Source of the DNA: Notamacropus eugenii | Taxonomy: Eukaryota; Chordata; Mammalia; Diprotodontia; Macropodidae | Length of the DNA: 64,000 nucleotides | Direction of reading: 5' to 3' | Assembly (NCBI RefSeq): GCF_028372415.1 | Contig: NC_092879.1 | Span: forward strand, 67,956,800 to 68,020,799 | The notes under the pieces: model-generated | Told to the model about the DNA's origin: nothing | The model's database searches: none | What the model saw: only the letters and a program-made list of their open reading frames with translations | Position numbers and translations under genes: made by a program | Shown: piece by piece, positions 49,222 to 60,566 of the stretch | Numbering within the stretch: position 1 is the stretch's first letter | Layout of the letters: the number at the start of each line of letters is the position of its first letter

Positions 49222-49445
49222 CAATGGTGTCAAATTCAAATAGAATTGGGGGCCACTAATACATACATATCTATCCTTGCTGGTGCCATATTGATTTAGT
49301 TTTAAAATGAAATATTGTCTATGTTTTATGGTATTTTTATTTATTTTGTTAAATTTTTCCCCAATGCATTTTAATTTAGCTTGGGCTATACTTGGAAGTG
49401 TTACAGGTCATCTGTGACCCAGGGACCACATATTAGACACATCTA
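49222..49445. mobile_element. hAT-type non-autonomous DNA transposon, second copy
   Basis: Starts caatggtgtcaaattcaaat and ends catattagacacatcta, the inverted TGTCAAA/TTAGACA-type termini. The centre (ttttatttattttgttaaat, cttggaagtgtt) matches the copy at 2975. Flanking gtccagtc and gtgtagta agree at five of eight bases, compatible with an old 8-bp duplication. Confidence -1.
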
Positions 49446-49689
49446 GTGTAGTAGAAAGAGAAGTCCTGTAGAATGTAAGCTGTTTGAGTACAGGGATTGT
49501 TTTCATTTTTGTTTTGTATAACTTGAGAATTGCTCCTTACTGGATAAGGGGTCAGTCCCAAATAATTTTATCCACTTACTACCTGTGTGCGTGTCATTTC
49601 ACATTTCTTGCTCTTAGTCTTCTCATCTGTAAAATAAGAAGGTTAAACAGGGAGTTTCTAAGGCTCCTTTTGAGCCTCACTTTTTGATC

Positions 49690-49925
49690 CTATGATTTTC
49701 TTTCAAGGCTCATGCATTTTCCTTCCAAGAAGTCATTGTTTAATCTCCACTGTGATCAATGTTCTCTCCTTCCCACTTAAATTAAAATGTGCATACTTAG
49801 TTTTTTAAAAAGCGTGTTGTAAAATTTAAGTTCCATCATGGCAGGTGTTCCATTTTGCTTTGTGTTCATCTCCTTAATGCCTGGCACACAGCACTTAATA
49901 AGTACTTGTTGAATTTAATTGAAAA
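49690..49925 (+). mobile_element. L2 LINE 3' tail
   Basis: tccatcatggcaggtgttcc, atgcctggcacacagcactt and taagtacttgttgaatttaa. Confidence -1.
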
Positions 49926-49929
49926 TATA

Positions 49930-50260
49930 TTAGAGAGATACAAACAAAGTATTATATGAGGTCCTGTGGAGAAAGATTGTGACTGACTTGGAGGGAAAGT
50001 GTCAGATCAGGAGAGGTTTTCTGGAGGAGGTGACTTTTAAACTGAGTTTGGAAACCAAATAGGAGCCAAGGAGGAAAAATAGGAGAGAGGACCATTTTAG
50101 ATATCAACCCAATGTGAGACAAGGAAGAAGAGAAAAAGAAGGAGGGTAGCAGAGAATGCTCAGGGTCTGGTTTGGGTGCAAACAACATGAGAGAAGGCTG
50201 GAAGGGCTGGGTAATACCAGATAGTGAAGGCCCTTGGGTGCCATACAAAGGAGGTGGAAG
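49930..50260 (+). repeat. Ancient interspersed repeat (aggaggtgacttttaaactgag)
   Basis: ggttttctggaggaggtgac, aaactgagtttggaaacc and aatgctcagggtctgg belong to the same old family as 14840. Confidence -1.
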
Positions 50261-50734
50261 TATTACTCAGTAAATAATGATCTGGCTTAGGGTGGGGGCT
50301 GTGAGAATAGAAAAGGAGATGAATAAGGTGGATGTTGCAGGCAAAAAGGCCTTCTGTGTGTCGTCTCACTGTCTTGAGGATGATGTCAATATTGGACTTA
50401 GGGCTGTCACTGGAAGTGACAATGAAAAAGGAGGCAATGAACTGGATGCACATTTTATCAGGCAGTTTATAACATGGTTGCCTAGTTGAACTTGCTACGC
50501 TTATCTGCCTTTCATTGAATATATTTTGTTCCAGGCAGCTTTAGTTTGGAGATAAGGACCAGCAAGATTCTTGATTAAGCTTGGGCAAAAGGACTAAAGA
50601 GCTCATTAGAGATCAGAAATTAGAGAAGCAAAAGGTTTATGCCTATTCCCATTCCTCAAAGCCCATATAGTACAGCTCAGGTGATGATTTGAGGTAAAGG
50701 CTTTGTTGTTCTAGGTCCTCCCCCCCCCCTACAA

Positions 50735-51250
50735 AACCCCAAGCCTTAGGAAGCACCTATTGAATACTCCTAATTGGTCTCTGCCTCAGGTCTCTTCCTT
50801 CTCCATTCCATCCTCCCCACAGCTGCAAAACTGATCTCCTTAAAGCATAGTTCTAACCATATAACTCCCTGATTCACCCATGTCAAGTGGTGCCCTATCA
50901 CCTCAGGATAAAATATAACTTTTTCATTTGGCATGTAAAGTCCTACACCATCTTGTTCCAGCCAACCTTTCTAGGTTGATTATTGTTATCATTCCTTCTT
51001 GCCCATCATGGGGACAGGGACTTTTCCCAGGCTGTTCCCTGTGCTTACCTCTTTTAGAACTCCTATGTTTCCTCAAGACCATCCCAGAAAATTGGGGTTT
51101 ACTGTGAATACATTTTAAATTTACTTATTTCAAATGTACTTCCTTCCAATAGAATGTAAGGTCCTTGAGGGCAGATACAGTTTGTTTCTTTATCCAGGAT
51201 GCCTAACAGTGCCTAGGCAATAATAAATACTTGTTAAATGAAGGAATGAA
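50735..51250 (+). mobile_element. L2 LINE 3' end
   Basis: ctgatctccttaaagcatag, taactccctgattcacccat, tagaatgtaaggtccttgag, ggatgcctaacagtgcctag and ataaatacttgttaaatga. It is a long, ordered L2 tail with a C-run at its start (50720). Confidence -1.
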
Positions 51251-51359
51251 AACCTAAGAACTTCCCTAACAAAGGACATTTTGGGAATTTCACTGTTCTA
51301 GGGCTCTTGTGGTCATATCTTTCTACTATGCATTAAGGTCCATATTAAGACTCAGAAAG

Positions 51360-51405
51360 TTTGTGTGTGTGTGTATGTGTGTGTGCATGTGTGTGTGTGT
51401 GTACA
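51360..51405. repeat. (GT)n microsatellite
   Basis: Interrupted GT run (tgtgtgtgtgtatgtgtgtg and more). Confidence -1.
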
Positions 51406-51439
51406 TGTTTAGAGGAATGGAAAGCTTGGGACATACAAT

Positions 51440-52795
51440 GTTCTTTTTTAATATTTTATTTTGTCCCAGTTAACATATAAAGACAATTTTTAACATTTAC
51501 TTTTAAAAAATTTTGAGTTCCAAATTTTCTCTTTCCCTCTCTCACTTCCTCCCTCCTTGAGACAGTAATTTGATATGGGTTTTACATGTTCAATCATGAA
51601 AAGCATATTACCATATTAGTGAAGCTGTGAACAAAGACACAGACCTAAAGGGAAAAAAACATGAAAAAAATACAGAAAGTGAAAAATAGTATGCTTTGAT
51701 CTGCATTCAGACTCCATCAGTTCTCTGGAAGTGGATAACCTTTTTCATTATTAGCCCTTTGGAATTGTCTTAGATTGCTGTGTTAAGAATAGCTAAGTCA
51801 TTCACAGTTGATCATCACATAATATTGCTTTTACTGTGTACAATGTTCTCCTGGTTCTGCTCACTTCACTTTGCAACAGTTCATATAAGTCTTCCCATGT
51901 TTTCCTGAAATCCATCTGCTCAACATTTCTTATAGCATGGTAACATTCCATCACAATCATACACCATAACATGTGCAGCCATTCCCCAATTAATGAACAT
52001 TCTCTCAATTTTCAATTATTTGCCACCATGAAAAGACTGGTTATAAATATTTTTGTATAAATAGGTCCTTTCAGGGGATAGGAGAGGGAGGATAATAGAA
52101 GGGACAGCAGATTGGGGGAAGGGGTAATCAGAAGAAAACACTATTGTGGGAGGACAGGTCAAAGGAGAGAATGGAATAAATGGAGGGTAGGACAGGATAG
52201 AGGGAAATGTGGATAGTCTTTTGCAACATGCCTGTTATGAAAGTGTTTTGCATGGCTACACATGTATGATCTATATCAAATTGCTTGCTTTATCATAGAG
52301 GGTAGGTAGGGAGTGAGGAGAGGTAGGGAGTGAGGAAGGGAGAGAATGTGGAAGTCAAAGCTTTAAAAATGAATGTTAAAAATTGGTTTTGTATGCAATT
52401 GTGAAATAAGTTGTGCAGGCAATGGGGTATCTCTATTGCCCTACAGGAAAACAGAGGGGGAAGGAATGTGAGATGGGGGGGGGGGGTGATAGAAGGGAGG
52501 ACAGATTGGAGAAAGGGGTGGTTGGAGTGCACACTGTCCTGGGCTGGGGGGAGGGGAGAGATGGGGAGAAAATTTAGAATTCAAATTCTTGTGGAAGTGA
52601 ATGTTGAAAACTGAAAATAAATTATATTTAAAATAAACCAAAAAACCCCCCAAATATGTCCTTTCCCCCTTTTTGTATCTCTTTGGGATACAGATCTAGT
52701 AGTGGTATTACTGGGTCAAAGGGTACACACAGTTTTATAGCCCTTTGAGCATAGTTCCAAATTGCTCTCCAGAATTAGTTCAGAACTGCATAAAC
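51440..52795 (-). mobile_element. L1 3' end split by a HAL1 3' end
   Basis: Left part 51440-52072 (tttgagttccaaattttctc, gttctcctggttctgctcac, agccattccccaattaatga). It resumes 52652-52795 (gtcctttccccctttttg, gtagtggtattactgggtca). It is 5' truncated. Confidence -1.
52073..52651 (+). mobile_element. HAL1 3' end insertion, 5' truncated
   Basis: 579 bp of HAL1 3'UTR (tgggaggacaggtcaaagg, attcaaattcttgtggaagt) with an A-rich end. It is flanked by 14-bp duplications aaataggtcctttc (52059-52072) and aaatatgtcctttc (52652-52665), one difference. Both 3'UTR modules are present (52299-52390 and 52540-52625). Confidence -1.
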
Positions 52796-53183
52796 AGAAT
52801 TCACAATGTTCTTGAGGCTTCCTTGACACATAGTTCTGTGAAATAGACAAAGAATAAGTAGGAAAAGGGAGTGGTGAGAAAAATTAAGGGAAGAGGAACA
52901 AAAGGAAGAGAGAGGAAATAAATGCCTGAAGAGACCACATGGCATGGTAGAATCAGGCATAACACACTGGGGCGTTAACAGTATATCAAATGGGGAGGAA
53001 CTGGATTGGGAACAAAAAGGTCCAAGAGGTTGGGACTAAAAATCTGGAGGAGTATGCACTTTCCCAACCCCTCTTAATTCTAGTGCCTTCCCTTTGTTGA
53101 TGATCTCCAATTTATTCTTCTGTATATAGCAATATACAGGTTTGCATTGTTTGCATATTTTCATTGTTTGCATATTTTCTCCC
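52796..53183. other. No gene recognised
   Basis: Purine-rich unique sequence; a C/T-rich minus frame at 52775-52960 is not convincing. Confidence -1.
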
Positions 53184-53496
53184 AGGGGCAGCGAGATGGT
53201 CCAGTGGATAGATTACCAGTGCAGGAGTCAGGAGGACCTGAGTTCAAATCTCACCTCAGGTACTTGATACTCACTAGCTGTGTGACCTTGGGCAAGGCAC
53301 TTAACCACAATTGCCTCATCCTGAGTCATCTCCAGTCATCTTGATGAATATCTGGTCACTGGATTCAGACGACTCTGGAGGAAAAGTGAGGCTGGTGACC
53401 TGCACAGCCCTCCCTCACTCAAAAAAAGTCAAGTGCAAGTCATGTTATCATTTCTCTGATGGCATGGTCTTCCTTAGCAATGAAGGATGAACACCC
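53184..53496 (+). mobile_element. RTE-tailed tRNA-derived SINE, complete
   Basis: 313 bp: tRNA-like head (gggcagcgagatggtccag, box B gagttcaaatc), core (agctgtgtgaccttgggcaa), then ctggtcactggattcagac, gtgaggctggtgacctgc and an RTE-like end (atggcatggtcttccttagc, aatgaaggatgaacac). Flanked by perfect 10-bp repeats attttctccc at 53174-53183 and 53497-53506. No poly(A), in keeping with RTE-type mobilisation. Confidence -1.
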
Positions 53497-53506
53497 ATTT
53501 TCTCCC

Positions 53507-53615
53507 CCATTAGATTGTGAGTTCCTTTAGAGTGGGGATTTTGTATCCCCAGAACTTAGCATACTGCCTGGAATATAGTAGATAATAAATCCTGGTTGAC
53601 TTTATTACTGAAAGT
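53507..53615 (+). mobile_element. L2 LINE 3' tail
   Basis: ttagattgtgagttccttta, gagtggggattttgtatcc, agcatactgcctggaatata. Confidence -1.
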
Positions 53616-53649
53616 TAGCCTAATCCTATTTTCTGCCAAACTACCCTCT

Positions 53650-54535
53650 ATTTCCCCTAGTTCTTATTAAAAACGGAATCTCCCCCAACATCCTCCCCAT
53701 AATTTAATTGGTGCTCTTGTATTTATCAAACACAAGTTTTGTTGAGTTTAATTGTATATGATTCTTGTATATTTAGTTACACTGACATACTTTTCTATAA
53801 TTTTTACTGCTTTCTAACATAAATTAGGTCTGGAAGTACTGTCTTCTTCATCACTACCTTTATAATTATATTCCTTTTGCTTCTAGAACTTTTGACCTTC
53901 AAAAATATATTTTTTATTATTTTATCTAGATCTATAAAACATCTCCTTAATCTGATTGGTATGTACATTAACCTATTTAGTATCATCATTTTTATTTTAT
54001 TGGCATGGTCGAGCCTTATCCTTCCAGTTACTTGTCATTTTTTTATTTCTTTGAAAAGGATTTCATAATTATATCTATATTTCTTGAATATGTGGGATAT
54101 TTTATGTATTTTTGTAGTTTTTTAGGATTTCCTTTTCTATGATTTCCTCCTGGATATTATTACCACTATATAGAAATTGTTATTTTTTATCAATTTATTT
54201 TTTATGTTGCTAGTTTATCAGAGCTATTGTATCAGTTTCTGTGCTTATACTTTGGCATTTTCTAAGGAAATCATCATGTTGTTAGCAAGTAGAGATCATT
54301 TTGTCCCTCCTTTGTCAAGGTTTATGTGTTTAATTTTATTCTGTTATTGTTATTGCTAGCATTATGAGAACTACGTCAAATAACAATGGGGAAAAAGGGT
54401 ATACTTGGTTTATTCATGTATTTATTGAAAAAAGTTTTTAGTGTTTCTCAATCCAAATAATTCTAGCTTTTGGTCTTATTCTCATATGTTCTAAATTATA
54501 TTTTAAAATGGCATGTCTTCAACCAACAGCTTGTT
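53650..54535 (-). mobile_element. Old L1 ORF2 remnant (antisense)
   Basis: T-rich antisense ORF2 text (tgcttctagaacttttgacc, tctataaaacatctcctta, gttgttagcaagtagagatc). All frames are broken; minus-strand coding order. Confidence -1.
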
Positions 54536-54536
54536 A

Positions 54537-57500
54537 GGTGCCTATCCTCCAACAATAGCTATTTTCCATTTTTTTGTCATACTTGCCAATTTAATGGACA
54601 TAAGGTAGAACTTCAGAGTTGTTTTAATTTGTATTTCATTAAATATTAGTAATTTCTTTAAATTGTAGTCAGACTTTGTTTTCTTATGGTTGCTGGCAAA
54701 TTTCATTTCTTATTTTGAAAACCAACTTTTCATAGCTTTTGTGCTCATGGATCTTTATTAATTACTTATTCTTGGTTATCAGATATTTATAAGAAAAATA
54801 TTATTCCCAGTCCACTGTTTCCTTTCTATTTCTACTTGCTTTTGTCCATGAAAAACTTATTCAATTTTGATTAATGTAGATTGTCTTATCTCCTATGATC
54901 CTCGTTATTCCCTCTTTGCTCAAGAACTTTCCTCCTATGCATGCTTGTAAAAGGTATCTCATCTTCTTTTCTGTTTTATTGCTGGTATGATCTTTTATAC
55001 CTAGGTCATTTACAATTTATTGCATTATGTGGTGTGAGATTTTCACCTAAACTTAATTTCTGCCAGACTGCTTTCCACCAGTTTTTGTCAAATAGCAAGT
55101 CTTCAACCTAGTAAGTAGAGTTCCTAAGTTTATCAAATATTAAGCTAATCTGTTCAATTGCTTCTGGGTTTTGTTTGCTTAATATGTTCCATGGATCAAC
55201 TTTTATATTTTTTAACCTTTGCCTAACATCAGCCTACCTGCTGATGACTATTTCTTTGTAGCATACTATGAAATCTGATCCTGCTAGCCCTATCCTGCCC
55301 ACCTTTTCTCTCACTGTTTCACTTAAAATTCTTTTTTTTTTTAAATTAATTTAAGTTTTCAGGATTCATTTGCACAAAATTTTGAGTTCCAAATTTTCTC
55401 CCCATCTCTCCCTTCACCCCATCCCCAAACGCCTTTCATTCTGATTGCCCCTACCACCAATGTGCCCTCCCTTCCAACACCCCTCCCTTGCCTTATCCCC
55501 ATCTTCTCTCTTGTTCTGTAGGGCGAGATAAATTTCTATAACCCATTATCTGTATTTCTTATTTCCCAGTTGTACACCAAAACAATTCTCAAATTGTTCT
55601 CAATTTTTTCCTGAAACTTTGAGTTCCAACTTCTCTTCCTTACTCCCTCCCCACCCATCCCCACTGAGAAGGCAAGGAATTCAATATAGGCTATATATGT
55701 GTACTTTTGCAAATGACTTCCATAATAGTCATGTTGCGTAACACTAACTATATTTCCATCCATCTTATCCTGTCCCCCATTTCTTCTATACTCTCCTTCG
55801 ACCTGGTCTTTCCTCATGAGTGTTTACCTCTAATTCCCCCCTCCTCCCATTTGCCCTCCCTTCCATCATGCACCCCATCCTGCTTATCCCCTTCTTCCCC
55901 ACTTTCCTACAGTGTAAGATAGATTTTCATACCAAATTTAGTGTGCATGTTATTCCTTCTTTGAGCCAGATGTAATGAGAGTAAACTTCACTTTTTCTCT
56001 CTCACCTCTCCTCTTTTCCCCTTCACTGAAAAAGCTTTTTCTTGCCTCTTCTATAAGAGATAATTTTCCCCATTCCATTTCTCCCTTTCCCCTCCCAATA
56101 TATTCCTCTTTCACCCCTTAATTTTACTTTTTTTAGATATGATCCCTTCCTATTCGGCTCACCCTGTGCTCTCTGTCTCTGTCTCTGGCTCTCTCTCTAT
56201 GTATGTATATGTGTGTGTGTGTGTGTACGTGTATGTGTATGTGTGTAATCCGTCCAACTACCCTGATACTGAGAAAAGTTTCAAGACTTACAAATATTAT
56301 CTTTCCATGTAGGAATGTAAACAGTTCAACTTTAGTAAGTCCCTTATGATTTCTCTTTGCTGTTGACCTTTTCATACTTCTCTTTATTCTTGTGTTTGAA
56401 AGTCAAATTTTCTTTTCAACTCTGGTCTTTTCATCAAGAATACTTGAAAGCCCTCTGTTTCGTTGAAAGACCATTTTTCCCCCTGAAGTATTATACTCAG
56501 TTTTGCTGGGTAGGTGATTCTTGGTTTTAATCCTAGTTCCTTTGACTTCTGGAATATTATATTCCAAGTCCTTCGATCCCTTAATGTAGAAGCTGCTAGA
56601 TCTTGTGTTCTCCTGATTGTATTTCCACAATACTTGAATTGTTTCTTTCTAGTTGCTTGCAATATATTCAATTAATTCTTATAGGGATCTTTCAGTAGCT
56701 GGACCACCAGTTTGTAGATTTTATAGTGATTTTTAGTGAATTTTCTTTTTCTATCTCTTCATGCTGAGTTTTGTTCATAATATATTAAAAGTCTGATGAT
56801 TCTTTTGGGTTTACTTTATATCTTTCTGTTTTCCTGGAGTTATTAATTCTTTTAATTAATTTTAGTTGAATCTCCATAATTCTCTAAGTAAAACATCATC
56901 TCATCTAGAAAAGGTGATAATTCTATTCCTTTACTACCTGTGTTTATTCCCTCAATTTCTTGTTCTTACTTTATTGCTACAGATAACATTTCCAGAACTA
57001 TATCAATAGTGGTGACAAAGAACATCCTTGTTTTATACCTGATTATATTAGAAAGGTCTTTAGTGATTTTTTTTTTTATTTCAGATAAGGGTAGTTTTTC
57101 TTTTTAGAGATACTATTTATCACATTAAGGTATAGTTCCTTTATTGTTATTACTTTTCATTCTTTTTTAACATAAAGGAATATTATATCTTATCAAAAGC
57201 CTTTTTTTGTATTTATTGACATAAATATATAATCCTAATATCTGTTAGGTTTGTAATTTTCTTTATATTAAACATGCTCTGCTCTCCTGGTATAAATTCA
57301 TCTGATCATCACATATAAACTTTTTGGTAGGTTTTTGTGTCTTCTTTGCTAATTTTTATTCAATATTTTTGTATCAATATTCATTAGATATATTAGTCAA
57401 TATATTCCTTGGTCTGATTAATCTCTCTATGGATTAAGTATCAGAACCATGTTTGTCTCATTGAGGGAGTTTTATAGGATCGTTTTTTCCCTATTTTTGC

Positions 57501-58850
57501 ACAAAACTGATCTAATTCTGGACTTAATTGTTCTTTGAATGTTTGACATATTTTTTTTAAAAACATTATCTGGTCATAGGGTTTTTGAATTTCTTTTTGA
57601 ATTTCGTTTATGACTGGTTCAATTTCTTTTTTTGATGTTTGAGTTAGTTAAATTTTTTGCTTCTTGTTCTGTAAATCTAGGTATTTTTTTTGTAGAAACT
57701 CATTAAATTCTTTTATGTTGTCAATTTTACTGGTATGTAATTGGGTAAAATGAATTGTAATAATTTCTTTTTCTCATTTGCTGTGCATTCTTCTTTTATG
57801 ATATTGTCCATTTTGTTTCCATTTCTATTTTTTTAAAACATCAGATTAGCTAAAGGTTTCTCTCTTGTTTTTCTTAAAATTCATCTTGTTTTACTTTTCT
57901 GTTTAATGTTTTTTGCTACTCATTTTTGTTTATTGGTTCTTTAGTTTTTAGACTATCTGATTTGGTGTTTAGGTTTTTTTGAAAATGTTTTGCTTTTCTA
58001 ATGTTTTAGTCATATTTTCAATTAATTTGTTCTTTTTCTTTCTTGTTTGTATGTCAATTGATTTGCATTTCCACTAAGGACTATTTTGTATATATTCAAA
58101 AAATTTCAGTATATTGTCTCATGGTTGTTGTTTTCTTTAACGAAATTTATTGTTTCTATGATTTGTTCTTTGGCCCACCAATTCTATATTATTTATGTTT
58201 GAATTCTTTCTTCAAAGGCTATTCATTTATAATTTTATTGTATTTTGGTCAGTAAAATGAGTCTAATATTTCTGCTAATTTCTATTTATGTCTCAGGCAA
58301 CATGTTGAATTTTCATAGAAGTGCTATAAAGAGCTGAGAAATATGTGTGTATGTATGTATGTATATTCCAAATTCAGTATTTATCAGAGATCTACCATAT
58401 CTACCTTTTTAAAAGTTATGTTTAAATCCTTAATTTCTTTCTTCTTGAAATTTTGGTGGATCCTTTTAGGTCTATGAGAGTATATGTAACTCAACTGTTG
58501 TAGTCCTGCTATCTGGTCTCATATTTCTTATTCTCTAATGGAATTATTGAGTTATAATTGCTTCTTTCTGGATCAGCTTATTCTCCTATCATTTTTTCTA
58601 ATTGAACTCTAATTTAATTTACAATTTCATTTTTTCTATCTTGCATCCCTTTTATTTCTTCCACCCTTTGCTGTTATCCACGTAGTGAAGTCATTTTTTT
58701 CTCTGTAGTTGTTGTAGAGTTACTCTCATCTTCTGGGTTTATGTCCTGGATTCTTCTTAAACCATAATATTTCTTTATTATATTCTCAGATTTCCCCTAT
58801 TTACTCGTATTTTCAGACTCAGGTACTGAATTGAATTTTCATGTTTGGGT
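54537..58850 (-). mobile_element. Old L1 (antisense) split by a HAL1 fragment
   Basis: From ORF2 3' text (cctatcctccaacaatagct) through cctaaacttaatttctgcca to 55330. It resumes at 56671 (ttttctttttctatctcttc, ctcatctagaaaaggtgata) and continues through RT-domain antisense text near 57150-57500 towards the 5' part. Highly decayed, no usable frame. Confidence -1.
55331..56670 (-). mobile_element. HAL1 3' half insertion (copy H)
   Basis: Poly-T start, 3'UTR (tttgagttccaaattttctc), TG microsatellite (56198-56247), ORF1 C-terminal half (minus frame 56384-56671: NTIRRTQDLAASTLRDRR, GLKPRITYPAKLSIIL, ending FDFQTQE). It is truncated inside ORF1. Flanking taaaattctt and attaattctt match at seven of ten bases. 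The two ORF1 frames here are one base apart, so at least one frameshift exists. Confidence -1.
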
Positions 58851-58854
58851 CAGC

Positions 58855-59012
58855 CCAAGGAAGGGGGAGAAGAGAGAGGAAGAGAATTTGGAACTCAAAA
58901 TCTAAAAAAAGGTTAAATTTTTTTGCATATATTCGAGAACAGGAACCTCAAAAATAAATAAATAAATAAATAAATAAATGGATGAATGAATGAATGAATG
59001 AATGAATGAATA
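58855..59012 (+). mobile_element. L1 3' end with AAAT/AATG microsatellite tail
   Basis: gggggagaagagagagga, atttggaactcaaaatcta, then an A-rich tail that has become (AAAT)n followed by (GAAT)n (58945-59012). A retrotransposon tail is the likely origin of the microsatellite. Confidence -1.
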
Positions 59013-59894
59013 AGGGTCTGTCCGTACCTCCCAACACATATACATATATTTACTATCATATTACCTGATCTGACACCATGCTTCTCTTCTTCTAATATTA
59101 TCCTCTAATTGCTGAGTAGATTGGTATTAGAAATGGACTGTTATGCTTATCCCCATTTCTTTTTTTAAATTAATTAATTAATTTTTAGTTTTCAATATTC
59201 ATTTCCACAAGATTTTGAGTTCCAAATTTTCTCCCCATCTCTCCCCTCTCCCCACCCCAAGACACTGTGCATTCTTTTTACCCTCTCCCACAGTCAGCCC
59301 TCCCTTCTATCACACCCTCCCTTCCCTTAACCTCTTTTCCTCTGTTTTCTTGTAAGGCAAGATAGATTTCTATATCCCATTACCTGTATTTCTTATTTCT
59401 CAGTTGCATGTAAAAACAATTTTTAATACTCATTTTTAAACTTTGAGTTCCAGCCTCTCTCCCTTCCTCCCATCCCATCCATCCCCACTGAGAAGGCAAA
59501 CAATTCAACAATTCAATATAGGTTGAATTGAATATAGGTTCAATATAGGTTGTACATGTTTAGTTATGCAAAAGACTTCCATAAATGTCATGCTGTAAAA
59601 GACTAACTATATTTCCCTCCATCCTATCCATCCTATCCACCCTCCCCTTTATTCTCTCTTTTGTCTTTGTCCCTCCCCAAAAGTGTTTACTTCTAATTAC
59701 CCCCTCCTCCCATTTGCCCTCCTTTCTATCAATCCCCACACCATACTTATCCCTTTCTCCCCTACTTTCCTGTAGATTTTAATACTAAATTGAGTGTGCA
59801 TATTATTCCCTCCTTAAGCCAAATGTGAAGAGAGTAAGCTTCACTTTTTCCCTCTCACCTCCCCCCTTATCTCCTCCATTGAAAAAACTTTTTC

Positions 59895-60566
59895 AGGGCA
59901 GAGCCAAGATGGCGGAGTAGAAAGACGCACATACACATAGCTCCGAACCCACAACCCATAGAACATCTGTAAATAGCAACTCACTGCGAATTCTGCAGGA
60001 CCAGAGGCCACAGAATATTGGAGCGAAGGAGATTTCTGTTCCAGAGGGACCTGCAAACCTCTCACAAAAGGTCCTTTGCGCTGCGGACTGGGAGCCAAGT
60101 ACAGCCCTGCCGCGGCCGCAGCACCGAGAGGAGCAGATCTGAGCAGGCTTCAGGGACGGGGTCTCCAGCAGCCGCATGGGTCCCTCCACCCACAGGTGAA
60201 GGGGGGTCAGTGACAGGGTCTCTTTGGTGGGTCGAGAGGGGAGTGGGATGCCCCATTAACTCAGGCCCCCTCGGGAGGCAGAAGCGGAGGTGGGAGCAGA
60301 CAGGGGCTCCCAAAGCAGGCAGGAGCCTGGATCCATTGTTGAAGATCTCTGCATAAACCCCCTGAGGGAACGGAGCCTGTGAGGCTGCCCTGCCCTGACC
60401 TGAGCACCTGAACTTAATCTCACACTGAATAGCAGCCCTGCCCCCACCAAAAGCCCTGAGGCTGGAAGCAGCATTTGAATCTCAGACCCCAAACACTGGC
60501 TGGGAGGATCAGGAGGCGAGGTGGATGTGAGGAGAATATTCAGAGGTCAAGTCACTGGCTGGGAAA
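59895..60566 (+). promoter_or_regulatory. HAL1 copy K 5'UTR / internal promoter region
   Basis: Starts agggcagagccaagatggcg. The CCAAGATGGCGG block (59904-59915) contains the AAGATGGC/GCCATCTT core bound by YY1, at the same place as the YY1 site at the start of human L1. The central part (60090-60310) is rich in CpG (for example ccgcggccgca at 60110-60120), unlike the rest of the window. Function in this species is inferred by analogy. Confidence -1.

Noticed and set aside
59841-60356. Overlapping frames of 80-112 codons on both strands in the HAL1 5'UTR
   Set aside because: GC-rich, stop-poor 5'UTR gives long frames by chance; they are not shared by copies A and D.
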